Of a stretch of DNA of 64,000 bases, positions 37,218-47,381 are shown piece by piece. Below the pieces are notes generated by a model, which was not told the origin of the DNA, did not search any database, and saw nothing but the letters and a program-made list of their open reading frames with translations. The stretch spans positions 2,372,355 through 2,436,354 of the forward strand of contig FN649726.1 of NCBI GenBank assembly GCA_000310025.1. Reading direction: 5' to 3'. A program made the position numbers and the translations under genes. Origin of the DNA: Ectocarpus siliculosus. Taxonomy: Eukaryota > Sar > Phaeophyceae > Ectocarpales > Ectocarpaceae. Position 1 is the first letter of the stretch. Each line of letters begins with the position of its first letter.

Positions 37218-39316
37218 GTGGCTACAGCAGTCGAAACGGGCATTTATGCCCACCTGGACGGATATGTGACTGAACTCGAAGCAATCTACAAAGATCGCGA
37301 CATGAGAGGACTGTACCAACACCTCAAGAGATCAGTGGGCCTCAGCGGGAGACAAGCGGGGGGACAGCAGTTCGTCGCGGATGAGAACGGCGTGTGGCTC
37401 TGGAACAGGGACGGCATCCTCCAACGGTGGGCGAGATTCTTCAGCACCCTACTCAACACCAAATCCCCCACCCTGAACCCAGACATCATCGAACGAGTGA
37501 CGCAGCGGCCAGCGACACGTGACGCGCAACGGTTGGGAGAGGTGCCAGACCTCGAGGAGGTGGCACGGGCAGCGAAAGGCCTCAAGAACTGGAAGGCACC
37601 CGGCCATGACTCCCTCCCTGCCGAGTTGCTAGATCGATGACGACGAACCCGTTGTCCTGAGACACCTCCATACCATCCTCGTCAAGGTGTGGAACGGAGG
37701 AGATATCCCGCAAAAGTGGAAGGACGCAACCATCAAGGTGCTGTACAAGAAGGGTGACCGGTCCAACTGTAACAACTACAGGGGGATTTCGCTACCATCT
37801 CACGTAGGCAAGGTTCCCATCAAGATCATCACCAACCGTCTCAGCGCCTTCTGCGAAGCCAACAACATCCTCCCGGAGGAACAGTGCGCATTTCGACCCG
37901 GGCGATCCACCGTCGACATGCTGTTCGTCGTGCGCCGCCTCCAGGAGCTGGGGCGGAGAAAGAAAATACCGCTCTACATGTGCTTCGTCGACTTGAAGAA
38001 GGCGTGTGATTCGGTGGACCGAGAGATGCTATGAAAGGTGCTGGCCAGGGCCGGGATTCCCGCGAAGCTAATAAAAGTCATCCGCCAATTCCACGATGGA
38101 ATGCGGGCCCTGGTGCGCATGGACGACGGAGAACTATCGGACTGGTTCTTCGTCACACAGGGCGTGCGACAAGGATGTGTACTATCCCCACTGCTGTTCA
38201 ACATCTTCTTCGCCGAGGTCCTCGAGGTCGTCGTTATCCGATTCAGCGAGGATGATGTTGTTCTGCGGAACCTGGTGTGCTTGGAGGAGGGGAAGACGGA
38301 AGCGGGGGGGGGGGAGGAGACACCCCTTGACCGAGTACGGAGGGCGTATGGGGGATACTGTATGCCGATGATGCCGGCGTCGTATCGAGGTCTGCAGAAG
38401 GACTGGCGAGAATGATGACCATCATCGTTGAGGTGTTCGGAGAGTTCGGGCTAACGGTGTAGAAGAAGACGGAGACGCTCCTGATGCGCGCGAAGGACAA
38501 GTCGACTACAACATCTCAGCCCCCCCCGCCTCCTCCACCACTGACCATCGAAGCCGCGGGACAGAAATACGCCCAGACGACCGAGTTCCGGTACCTCGGT
38601 GGCCTCGTCAACGAACATGGCGACCTCACCCGGGAGATCAACTTCAGGAGCAGAGGAGCGTGGGCGTGCCTCAGGCGATATGGCCAGGAGCTCTTCGACA
38701 GACCGAAAGCGCCATTCCGACTCAAGATCCGCCTCCTCCAGGCGGAGGCGATAGAGGCACTGCTGTACGGATGCATGACATGGTCGCCACTCAGCGGCCA
38801 CTATCAGACATTGCGGTCGACACACCACCGACTGCTCCTTCGAGTTATCGGGTACAAGCGCAAGAAAGACACCTACAGGCAGCTAGCTTTCTTACGCCCA
38901 GATGCTGAAGAGTGTCGAATGCCAGAGCGTTGAAGCCACGATTCGACAACGACGCCTACTGTTCACGGGAGCACTGGCAAGGCAGCCGGACGGGCGACTC
39001 CCGAAACGACTGATGTTCGGCGAGCTGGCGGGGGGGGGGGAAGCCACGTAGGGGGGGACAGGAACAGAACTGGCCGAAGTGTGTGCTCGACGACCTGAAG
39101 GCATTCGGGGCCGACCACGAATCTACAAAAACCGATCCATGTTGTCTCGGCATCCCCGTACCGAAAGGCACGGCACCGAAGTTAAGGTGGACGGAAGCCG
39201 CGAAGGTGGAGGGGGGAGTACCCTGGCATGCGGCGGTGCTGCAGGGAGCTGAGAGGTTCATGACCTCCTGGCACGAGAAGGAAGAAGAGGCCAGCCGACA
39301 ACGAGCGCTCAAATGA
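37218..39316 (+). pseudogene. Reverse transcriptase of LINE copy A (broken)
   Basis: It reads in pieces: 37,218-37,640 (LKNWKAPGHDSLPAELL), about 37,650-38,034 ([25 protein letters not shown], motif [13 protein letters not shown]), 38,035-38,290 (motif [15 protein letters not shown]) and 38,484-38,933 (thumb/C-terminal region with [12 protein letters not shown]). A C-terminal tail (39,083-39,316) follows. Lesions include a frameshift at about 37,635, an in-frame TGA at 38,032-38,034, a scrambled YADD region at about 38,330-38,380, an in-frame TAG at 38,460 where copy B has TCG GAG, and a G-run frameshift at 39,030-39,040. The protein would copy element RNA into DNA at a nicked target. It cannot be functional as written. 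Confidence 0.85.
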
Positions 39317-39621
39317 AACCACAAGCCAACAACCAATGGGGCGGGAGGGGGGCAGGAGACGGACGAGACGGCGAGGGAAGAAAGCAAACGAGAAGAGACG
39401 GACCGAGTGGCACGATGCGTGCCGGATTGAATTTCTTTTAGCCAATTCCCCCCCCCCCAACGCTGCACCATTGCACCAACCCTCCAGTAGTGATGACGTA
39501 CCATTACAATGTATCGCTGGTTGGTGGTCATGTTTGCGTGTTTGCTTGTTCGTTGTTAGTGGTCCCTCCATCGTGTGCCTGTTTCTGCGTCTTATTTCTT
39601 GTTATTTTCGGCCTGGTCCCT

Positions 39622-39721
39622 NNNNNNNNNNNNNNNNNNNNNNNNNNNNNNNNNNNNNNNNNNNNNNNNNNNNNNNNNNNNNNNNNNNNNNNNNNNNNNN
39701 NNNNNNNNNNNNNNNNNNNNN
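39622..39721. other. Assembly gap of 100 N
   Basis: Exactly 100 N, the conventional size for a scaffold gap of unknown length. It falls in the pyrimidine-rich 3' part of LINE copy A, where copy B (63,880-64,000) has a long T/C-rich tract. Confidence 0.99.
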
Positions 39722-40193
39722 TCTTTTTCTCTCTTTTTTTCTCTCTTTTTCTTTACCAGATGACCTTGTCTCTGCTTGCGTTGTGAAGTACCAAGATTGA
39801 ACCAAGGGGGTGTACCTCTTTCTCTCCGGCCCATGATAGATAGTGACTGCTAGTCTCAGTTGATACCTCGCAAAACGCGCGGAGGGAGTGGAGGATTCCA
39901 GAATATCTATCGTTGGTTTTTTTTTACTTGCGGACCCCTCGGGGCCAGTTTATTTGAGTGTACCTTTTTAGGGTACGTTAACCTGTGACCACGGCAATCG
40001 ATCGCGTCGAGTGTTGGATCAGTACGGACATACGAAGGTACTGGGTAGAGAGAGATCGGCACGGTTTTTAATGTGAAGACAACAACAACAACAACAACAA
40101 CAATAACAAGAGGCCTCCGGGATGGGATAACAAGGGGCTACCATCAATATATCCAACTACCATATCTGGGCACCTAGCAGAGCCCTGTCCACA

Positions 40194-41695
40194 ACAAAGT
40201 GCCTGTCCACATGTTAGCTAACGCTTGGTTGTTTGTTTCACGATCTCGAGACAAATAGAAAGACATCATCAGCCAGCGACGATGGGAAAGCGCCGGGCGA
40301 CACCCTAGTACCACGGACGATAGGATGGACGTGTTCACACCCGATCGAGCAGCTGCCAACAGAAGATAGATGGCAGAGCGAGTTGACAGGCAGCTGTTAA
40401 AAGTACGTACCGTTGCATATCCCGTATTGGTTGTGGTGTTGAGTTGCTGTTAGGCCCAATTATTGTCACCAGCTGGGAGACAAGAGAGCGGTACATCAAC
40501 ACCCTCTTACGAACCACCATTGATGATGCAAGTACTGCTCTACACCTCTCTACACGTTTGTGCGAGGGTCTATAACAACGTGCGACCGGTGCCTTCCCTT
40601 CTAATCTGGTCACTCATCACACGCTGATGAGTGCTTCTCAGAGCACGAGCTCAGATTGAGGCAAAGGGTGATCTTTTTTTTTTAATCACCGGCGCCCAGA
40701 ACTCGAAATGCGCTACCTTACCTGCAGGTATATATAGCTCTGTCAACAGCAACCAAAAACTAACTATTGCGCAACTTCCCACTGTAGTACAACTGCTGTT
40801 GCTGTGCTCTTGCGTATACTGCTGAGTGTGTTTTGATTGTCTTGCTCCTCTTGTTGCGCCCTCCTACTACGACTTACGATCGATCCTTTTTGGTACCTCG
40901 TTTGGTTTTATGTATGTGTTTTTGTCGTGCGTGTCGTTGTTTTTCCAATTGTATTATACGGCTGTTGTCGTTGGCCGCTACAACCACCCTGTTTCTTTGC
41001 TAAGTAAGTTACTTGCTCCAATTAATTATTGATTTATTGAGGCGGATACTTAAACGTGTCCGCTCCTCTCTGATCCCATTATTTTGCCACTCCCTCTTTC
41101 ACGATATTCTGACCGCGCTCAGTTCCTCTTGGCTACGCGCACGAAATCGTGACGGGGCCTTCGTGCGACCATGGCCTCGACGATTTTTCCAAGGAATTTT
41201 CATTCGACCGGTGCCAAACGCCAAGCAATTTCTCTTGCTTCCGTCCACATCACCATCCTTTCGACATCTTTTAAATGTCTGCTCTTTTTTCTCGACAGGT
41301 GAATTCTCTGAGCTCAACAAAGCTACGACGACAAGGTTCGCGGTCCTGCCTCCCCACACACGAGCTAGCGGAAAAGTCCTTGCAATTTTTCCTCACGATG
41401 TTCTTCACAACCGAGCAAGTAACAGCGCCAATCTAGCCGCGGCTCGATGTGTTAGCACAGAATTCGCACGCTCCGCAAGTCTCCGGAACGCTGGCGGAGA
41501 GCAAAGCGAACACGCCTACAAGCAATGATTGGCCAAGTCCGGTCGGATTCGCCGCCCGGCAGACGTACCCATTGTTTTTCCCGCATGGACGATTCCCCAG
41601 CCTGCTCACCTAGGCCCATCAAACTTTGAGAGCCATCGATGACCCAGTCTGCACAACTGTGTGCCAAGACAAAACCATCAGACCTTGTAGACACG
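40194..41695. other. Stretch without recognised genes
   Basis: No domain or repeat family was recognised. The 41,013-41,528 open frame (171 codons) lacks recognisable protein features, and its opposite strand is open as well. Confidence 0.4.
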
Positions 41696-41956
41696 CCTGA
41701 AATCAGGTAGGGCCTAGGACCAGAATCCTCCCCCCGTGGCCTCGGGGGGCTGGCCGATTCACCCTCTTGGTGATGGTAAACAGAGTGTATCAATTTACAC
41801 GAATCTCTCTCTCTCTCCGTCTATCTCTCTCCTGCCAACATGCTAACCAGACAGATAGAAACCTCAATCTACCATATCTTAGACATGTAGATATCCAAAA
41901 GCCGGCTTCCCACCGTGAACTACCGCTGCCCACCGTGAACTACCGCTGCGTCCACA
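41696..41956 (+). repeat. R1 LTR-like repeat, copy 3
   Basis: It runs from TGTAGACACGCCTGAAATCA to GCTGCGTCCACA. A 19-bp internal unit CCCACCGTGAACTACCGCT is duplicated near the end (41,908-41,946). The region following it (41,957-42,600) is the conserved R1-adjacent sequence also seen inverted at 34,130-34,812. Confidence 0.7.
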
Positions 41957-42860
41957 ATGTCCCCAAAGCCTATTATATTTCTATTTACCGGAATAGACAA
42001 TAATAAGCTTGATGTCAGATAGGTAGACACCTGGCTATACTCAAGAAAAACGACAACGGTGTTTGCGAATGATAAACATCCAACACGGCGATATCATGCC
42101 GGACAAATACCACACCATTTCGTTAGTCACGCATGGGTTTAGCCTCCCATACAAACCGTCGAATGCCCAAATGCAACAGAAAAAGGCACGCGAGGCTACA
42201 AATGACTAAATACGTAAGTGACGGACGAAAACACTAAATTGGCTATAAGGGCTGCACGCTCGCAAAGAAGAAAACTTACACAGTGGATGCACGACCAACA
42301 CACCCCAAACAACTTGAAATGGCCATGTTTTCCACAAACAGGGAAAACGACGAAAGAAGCAACAAACCGCGAAGCAACACTGAAAACCGTTACAAAGCGC
42401 TTGCAGGGTGGCGTTGAAATACCTCGGAACACAAACATACATGTTTCCACACGATCCGCACGATTGTCTAACAAGTCGATGTCACGAAAATCAAAACGTA
42501 CGCAACCCGCGACGAAATACCATCAACACGCGTTGTCAGACGGCGGACTCCACGCAGTTCAACCACATGTAACCATCCGACCAGCCAAGGCACCCCCCCA
42601 ACACTAGGCAGCACGGTCGACCGCGACCTACCAACACATGCAAGAGCCAGGCATGCCATAACCAAATCACTGCTCGGCATGCAGAAAAACGCAACACGAA
42701 GTAGTCAGCGAAGAAACGCTATCAATACCATTCAAGATAGCCCTCACTCAACTCAAGCAAATGAAAAGCAAATACGAAGAAGCCAACCAAGAAATGCCAT
42801 CAATACGCAAACAAGACGACCCTCACTCAACTCAGACTAAGATGTGAAGGGGGAATGCCG
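41957..42860 (-). repeat. Conserved region next to R1 copy 3, with a 78-bp tandem duplication
   Basis: It is an inverted homologue of 34,130-34,812. On the minus strand it contains frames reading VVELRGVRRLTTRVDGISSR (42,468-42,680) and FRGISTPPCKRFVTVFSV (42,196-42,474), each with a counterpart in the other copy. At 42,711 and 42,789 the sequence AAGAAA(C/T)GC(T/C)ATCAATAC recurs with a 78-bp period, followed by CCCTCACTCAACTCA. Function unknown. Confidence 0.4.
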
Positions 42861-42910
42861 TATTGTTGCTTCAACTGAGCCCGAACTTTTTCTGGCAGAC
42901 CCAGCCGCAT

Positions 42911-43142
42911 ATGGACAAGAGAGTCATATGCCCTCCGTTGACCCCATATAGGGCAGCCTCCCCAGCGTATGAGGGGGGGAGGCTAGGCCCCAAAGCCCCC
43001 ACAGAGGGCGGTAGAAGGGAAGACAAGGAGAGTGTTTTTTGCAGTCCTCAACAGAGACCCCCACCCCCGGAAGAGACAACAAGGGGTACCACCAACACCT
43101 CCAACTACCACATCTGGGCCCCTAGCAGAACCCTGTCCACAA
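42911..43142 (-). repeat. R2 LTR-like repeat, copy 6 (minus)
   Basis: Near-complete copy from TATGGACAAGAGAGTCATAT to ACCCTGTCCACA. On its own strand it begins TGTGGACAGGG and ends CTTGTCCATA, so the termini are short inverted repeats (TGGACA/TGTCCA). Confidence 0.7.
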
Positions 43143-43255
43143 CACCCCCAAAGCGCGTCCGATGTAGTTTTTCCTCTGCCGCTTGAACGCTCGAAAAATT
43201 TCTGCATCAACGAACAGCTCACGGCTGCCCAGTCAACCTCATTTCTTAAGAAATA

Positions 43256-43482
43256 TGTACAAGAGAGCCATATGCCCTCTGTTGACCCCAAAGAGCAGCC
43301 TCCTCAGGGTATGAGGGGGGAGGCTAGGTCTCTAGGCCCCAATAGAGGGGGGTAGAAGGAAAGACAAGAGAGGAGAGTATATGGTCTTCAGACATCAACA
43401 GAGGCCCCGCGGATGGGACAACAAGGGGGTACCACCAACATCTCCAACTACCATATCCGGGCCCGTAGCGAGCCTTGTCTAC
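43256..43482 (-). repeat. R2 LTR-like repeat, copy 7 (minus)
   Basis: Near-complete copy from TGTACAAGAGAGCCATATGC to GAGCCTTGTCTACA. It directly abuts the end of the gypsy chromodomain, so it either inserted there or terminates that element. Confidence 0.7.
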
Positions 43483-43647
43483 ACGCCGCAGCTCGGATTT
43501 AACAAACTGCGCCGCGGCATCCCAGATCTTCGACAACTCTTCCCAGTTGTCCTCTTCCTTGTCGAAACCGATCCATTCCACCTCTACATCAAAGACAAGG
43601 CCGTCTTCAGCCACCGACATGTTCACGGTCGCCTCCATCTCGAAATC
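43483..43647 (-). pseudogene. Chromodomain at the C-terminus of the gypsy polyprotein
   Basis: The peptide contains VEVEWIGFDKEEDNWEEL followed by WDAAAQFVKSELRRV. The W-x-GF-xx-x-x-x-WE pattern is the chromodomain signature of chromoviral integrases, thought to steer integration to particular chromatin. The frame opens normally here and runs out into R2. Confidence 0.75.
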
Positions 43648-43748
43648 CCCCCTACGTGAACGCATGCTGAAAAACCTCCAACTCGGCCGTGATCTCGAGA
43701 GCGGCATCGTCGTAGAACTGCAAGCGTGCGACGTGGACATCCCGAATT

Positions 43749-44350
43749 TCATCCGACATGATGTTCTGAACTCCGTTCACACGCATGCGGTCTCTCGGTG
43801 GTGACAATCCTCCACGGCCCCGTCAACAGGTCATGAGAAGTTTTGGTGTCGATCCACGCCAGCGAACGCGCGCCACCAGCACTTTTCCCCCACCACGAGT
43901 TCACGTAGACGCCGAACACGCGCAGACGCTCGGTGCTTACTCCAACTCGCCTGCACCTTGTCGAGAACTTCCTTGTACGATTGATGTTGGGCCTCGACGT
44001 CCACAGCCGCAAAGCCTTCTCGTCCAGGACATCCACCTTCCATTCTACGCCTGTGGACAACGTCAAACTTGGAAACGCGGTGCGCGGTGCTCTACCAAAC
44101 ATGACGTGGTACGGCATCGAATCGTATCGTGCACGGAAAGCGGTGTTCAAGGCCCATTGCACAGCTGGAATCAGATCAACCCTACCCTCCTCTCTTCCTG
44201 AATCATGGTCTTGAGCGTACGAACCACCTCACGTATCATGCGCTCGCACGTACCGTTAGACCAGGGACAGTCGGGGACTGAAAATTCCTGGTCAACACCG
44301 AGTGCAGTCTCAAGGGCAGTCATCAGGTGATTTTTGAGATGGGAAGCGGC
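43749..44350 (-). pseudogene. Gypsy integrase, C-terminal part of the core and linker
   Basis: SVPDCPWSNGTCERMIREV carries the catalytic Glu (in CERM) of the DD35E core. A second frame gives ALNTAFRARYDSMPYHVMFG, the usual sequence after the core, then a charged linker (QSYKEVLDKVQASWSKHR). Frame changes at about 44,165 and 44,040 show it is dead. Confidence 0.75.
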
Positions 44351-44596
44351 ACAGTAGAGGTCCCTGTTTAGTGCCGGTTGCGTAGTGCCGGTTGCCGGTA
44401 TAGTGCTGGTCAAATCTCGACGCCCAGACAAAACTCTGATTAGTGTCAGACCGACACTATTGAGGGATGTCCACTAATGTGCCGGTTCGGGCACTTATGT
44501 GCCCCACGATAGTGCCGGTTCACGCACCCACACACCTCACGGCCTCATGGAGTCCCAAAACATGGCCTTGACAAGCATTTTTGTTTTCAGCCCACT

Positions 44597-44649
44597 GAGA
44601 CTGACGTATTTTCATTGTTCAGCCGGTTACAATGAAAATTTACACAAAA
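44597..44649 (+). repeat. R3 dispersed repeat, copy 3
   Basis: GAGACTGACGTATTTTCATT followed by GTTCAGCCGGTTACAATG and a TACACAAAA tail, in the same order as other R3 copies. Confidence 0.5.
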
Positions 44650-44910
44650 CATTTTGAGAGAGGGTTCGCCAATTATACTTTCAATATTTGGCGATGAGAT
44701 TGGTGGTAAAAGAAACGAGGACGGTGAAAGCGCTCTGAAAGGAACGCGCGTACAAAGCTGCAGGCTTGGTAGACATGTGAAGAATTCTTCCTTTGCTACC
44801 GTTTTTGTCGTTATTGCGGAGAGTAGCTTGCCCGCCCCCCTTGTCGCCTCCTCACAGGCCCTCAGATCGTGTCCTTTAGAAGAAGAAAAATGTGTTGTCA
44901 ACCTCACCCT

Positions 44911-44974
44911 GACTCTGACGTATTTTCGTTGGTCAGCCGGTTAGCGCGGTCAATCTCAACTAAGAAAACACACA
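44911..44974 (+). repeat. R3 dispersed repeat, copy 4
   Basis: GACTCTGACGTATTTTCGTT then GGTCAGCCGGTTAGCGCGGT and AAGAAAACACACAA. This copy keeps the best D-arm-like core. Confidence 0.55.
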
Positions 44975-45078
44975 ATATATTATGCGTGCAGACACAGGGT
45001 CGACGCTAAAAATACACACACATGATGGGGTCCCAGATCATGGGCTTTGGTAGCATCAATAATTTTCTCTTTCCACAC

Positions 45079-45149
45079 TGAGACTGACAACGTCTTTTCA
45101 TCGGCCAGCAGGTTAAGGCGGTCGATCCAAATAATAAAAACACACACAT
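45079..45149 (+). repeat. R3 dispersed repeat, copy 5
   Basis: TGAGACTGACAACGTCTTTT, then GGCCAGCAGGTTAAGGCGGT, then AATAATAAAAACACACAC. It is preceded by GGGGTCCCAGATCATG, similar to the sequence upstream of copy 1 (6,725). Confidence 0.55.
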
Positions 45150-45479
45150 TTCCCCCCTGCTCTCGCTACATCGAAGGAGCACAAGGAGAGTGAGATTTTG
45201 CTTTCTTTCGTTTAGTAGGAGTGTATCCATTGGAGCTTCACAAACATTATTACCGCCAAAGATGCATCGGGTGCCTGAGTGAGGTATACTTCAAACATCG
45301 AAGTATTTTATTTTTATTTTATTTTTTTGTCTTCACTTCAAATCAGCGCTCACAGCATTAGTGCTGTTTACTCCAACCCGTGGTCACACAGAGGGCCCCC
45401 CTCTCTCCCCTCCACTCCTGCGGTCACGTTGCCTTCGATTTTTGATGCGAGAAGAGTTCAGCACTCTCTTCCCTCTGTG

Positions 45480-45640
45480 TACACACGAACTAGCGCTATC
45501 CACTAGACCAGGAGCGTAAGCGAGAGAAAAACTTACTTTGCAAGAAAAACTCGCCGACGCCGGGATTCGAACGCCTGACGTGACCTCTAGAAGATTTCGA
45601 GGGTACCAGCTAGACCACCGGGGCGACCGGAGCACGCAAG
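45480..45640 (-). repeat. Tandem tRNA-like modules (SINE-type, pseudo-tRNA)
   Basis: On the minus strand the upstream module reads CGCCCCGGTGGTCTAGCTGG (box A), has an anticodon-like loop CTTCTAG, and then GCGTTCGAATCCCGGC (box B-like). The T-stem does not pair and the acceptor pairs only partly. A second box A, CTGGTCTAGTGGATAGCGCT, follows about 100 bp downstream. This looks like a dimeric tRNA-derived repeat, not a working tRNA gene. Confidence 0.4.
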
Positions 45641-46041
45641 TCCGAATTATATTCTTTGCGATATTCATGTGAAGAGTTACCCGACATTTTCAGGCTATGA
45701 AGTACGTGCCTGTCCCGCCCAGTTAACTTTCGACAGCAAAATCTTTGTGTTCGACCGGGTAGGAACCATACCAATCGTCCGTGGTACAGTCTGCCCGCGC
45801 CGTCAATGCCATTATCTATCTCACCATGCACGTTTGTTGTGGTACTCCGTCGGCCCCGCAAAACGTAGGCGCAGCACTCTGAATCACACAGTTCTCCTCA
45901 ATAGTGCCAGACCGGCACTATTGATCCTGAATAGTACCACTTTGCCACAATTCAGGCACTCTGACCAATAGTGCCGGTGCCCTATATAGTGCCGGTGAAA
46001 TTTCTGCCCACACCCTGGCACTAAACAGGGACCTCTACTGT

Positions 46042-46504
46042 TTCTATCACTCACCCAACCTCTGGCACACCCAAGGTATTGCACGACATCAGGAGATGCG
46101 CAGGGCGGGCTGTGCATGCCCCTGCGGGCTCCAGCCAAACCCAGTTCGACATGTCATCCATCATCCCCCAGCGGGCCACTCGCTCCCACGTAGAGATAGT
46201 CAAAATGAACAACTCCGCCAGCACCCCTGCCGTGGACGGTCTCCCCAAGCGGGCGAGGCATCTTGTCCCCCGCCTTGGATTCGATACAATGCAGGCACTG
46301 CTTAACGAAGTCGGTGCTGTGTTCTTCCATGCGAACCGAGCAACAGTACTCCGACAACCGCTGCAAGGTGGCGACGGCGCCATGATGCCCAGCTTCTTTC
46401 ATATGTGCACAAACCATCAGTCGCACCTGCACAGTGCCCGCCTGATCGGGAGTCCAAAGTACGTCACATCCGTTCACGCCCACGCGAACAAAATCCCTCA
46501 ACAT
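46042..46504 (-). pseudogene. Gypsy integrase, zinc-binding domain and start of the core
   Basis: The HHCC motif is visible (H-x-K-x-x-GHHG ... FVKQCLHC), then HFDYLYVGASG with the first catalytic Asp. A second frame (MDDMSNWVWLEPAGACTARP, then NTLGVPEVG) continues the core up to the insertion at 46,041. A single-base loss in GAGGTTGGGTGAGTGAT breaks the frame just before the second catalytic Asp. Confidence 0.8.
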
Positions 46505-47381
46505 TCAGAGTGGCCGTCCCCACCACCGTTGAGAATGACGAGGCAGGTACGGCAAGCCCGCCAACGATACTCCGCCCCGCCTGTTGTGCATCACGTACGG
46601 CTTGCTTGGAACGGCACAGTGGCGTCAGGTTCGCTAGGGGCGTAAATGCGACAGAAGGTCCCCCCACCAATTGCACCCACCCAACATGTGCCTGATGGTG
46701 TAATTGTACTGGCCCAAGAAGGCTTCGACCAGGACACTGAGCCGTGGGTTTCGCTACCGAAGACACGCCAGCCTCCGGGTCAATAATGTCCGCGAGATTA
46801 AGGTGGTGGTGGTTGTGGTTTGTGAAGATATGTACCCATTCCAAAGAAAACACTCCAACCGCTTGAACGTACTCACGATCGCGTACTCTTCTTTGTCCAC
46901 CGTGGCCCACCGCCGCTGCGTGCCCTTGAATGTGCCGCTCAGAAACCCCATCGGCTCATGAGCCATACACACTTTTAAGTGCTGCTGCAAAAACACGCGA
47001 AGCGGTCACACAGCCTCCGCTATCCGCGGTAGAGACGTGCGAAGCCAGTTGACCGCTTGCAGGAACCGCTTGCAGGAACTGCATCAGCTCGCCAGTCGTC
47101 TCAGGACGCCGCATTGTAGCAGACCACTGAGACGCTCGGGATCATGCTCGACCCTGCCCTGTGAGTACACCTTCCCGCACCAAGTGATGCTGGTCTCAAA
47201 GAACGTGAACTTGTGGACGGCCACGTAAAGGCCAGCCCCCTCCAGACGTTCAAGAATCAGGTCGAGGGTGTCAAGCAAGTCGTCTACATCCATCCCCCAA
47301 TGCACGACATCGTCTACCCAGACGCAGCAATTCAGCCACTCCTGAATGCGCGAAAGGGTGGCCTGGAAATACGACGTAGCA
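46505..47381 (-). pseudogene. Gypsy reverse transcriptase C-terminal half and RNase H
   Basis: On the minus strand from 47,381: an ATSYFQATL segment, then the catalytic box VWVDDVVHWG (equivalent of YVDD), then LDLILERLEGAGLYVAVHKF and the connection to RNase H. MGFLSGTFKGTQRRWATVDK, EEYAIVSTFKRLECFLWNG and HIFTNHNHHHLNLADIIDPE form an RNase H domain with a changed catalytic TDH-type motif (TNH). Frameshifts lie near 46,860 and 46,990. Confidence 0.8.

Larger units (their letters stand above)
37206..40107 (+). mobile_element. LINE copy A, 5'-truncated, APE-type (RTE/BovB-like)
   Basis: The copy is flanked by a 6-bp target duplication AGAGGC (37,200-37,205 and 40,108-40,113) and ends in an (AAC)n tail (about 40,080-40,107). 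It begins at the equivalent of position 61,170 in copy B, so almost all of the endonuclease is missing. It is then nearly identical to copy B through the reverse transcriptase, interrupted by the 100-N gap in its pyrimidine-rich 3' region. The gap means its true length is unknown. It lies inside an R2 repeat. Confidence 0.85.
37054..40193 (-). repeat. R2 LTR-like repeat, copy 5, split by LINE copy A
   Basis: The left part (37,054-37,205) carries TATGGACAAGAGAGCCATAT and the middle of R2. The right part (40,114-40,193) carries GGGATGGGATAACAAGGGGC and ends CCCTGTCCACA. Removing the LINE and one AGAGGC leaves a continuous R2 matching the copy at 43,256. Confidence 0.75.
44351..46041. mobile_element. 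Terminal-inverted-repeat element inserted in the gypsy integrase
   Basis: A 25-bp inverted repeat starting ACAGTAGAGGTCCCTGTTTA lies at 44,351-44,375 and 46,017-46,041. Subterminal regions on both sides are rich in AGTGCCGG/CCGGCACT motifs (44,375-44,525 and 45,895-46,015). Inside are three R3 copies and two tRNA-like modules, but no transposase. No target duplication is obvious. The superfamily is undetermined; the motif-dense ends resemble those of the element at 29,245. Confidence 0.7.

Noticed and set aside
38451-38828. Minus-strand open frames over the LINE reverse transcriptase
   Set aside because: They are shadows of the plus-strand RT, recurring identically opposite copy B (61,935-62,901).
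41013-41528. 171-codon open frame as a gene
   Set aside because: No domain, no splice support and an open opposite strand; composition is unremarkable.
42911-43482. R2 copies as the LTR of the gypsy element
   Set aside because: R2 is scattered through the window in both orientations and is not found at the other end of the gypsy element, so adjacency alone does not make it that element's LTR.
46079-46645. 188-codon plus-strand open frame
   Set aside because: It is antisense to the recognised integrase zinc-binding and core sequence on the minus strand.
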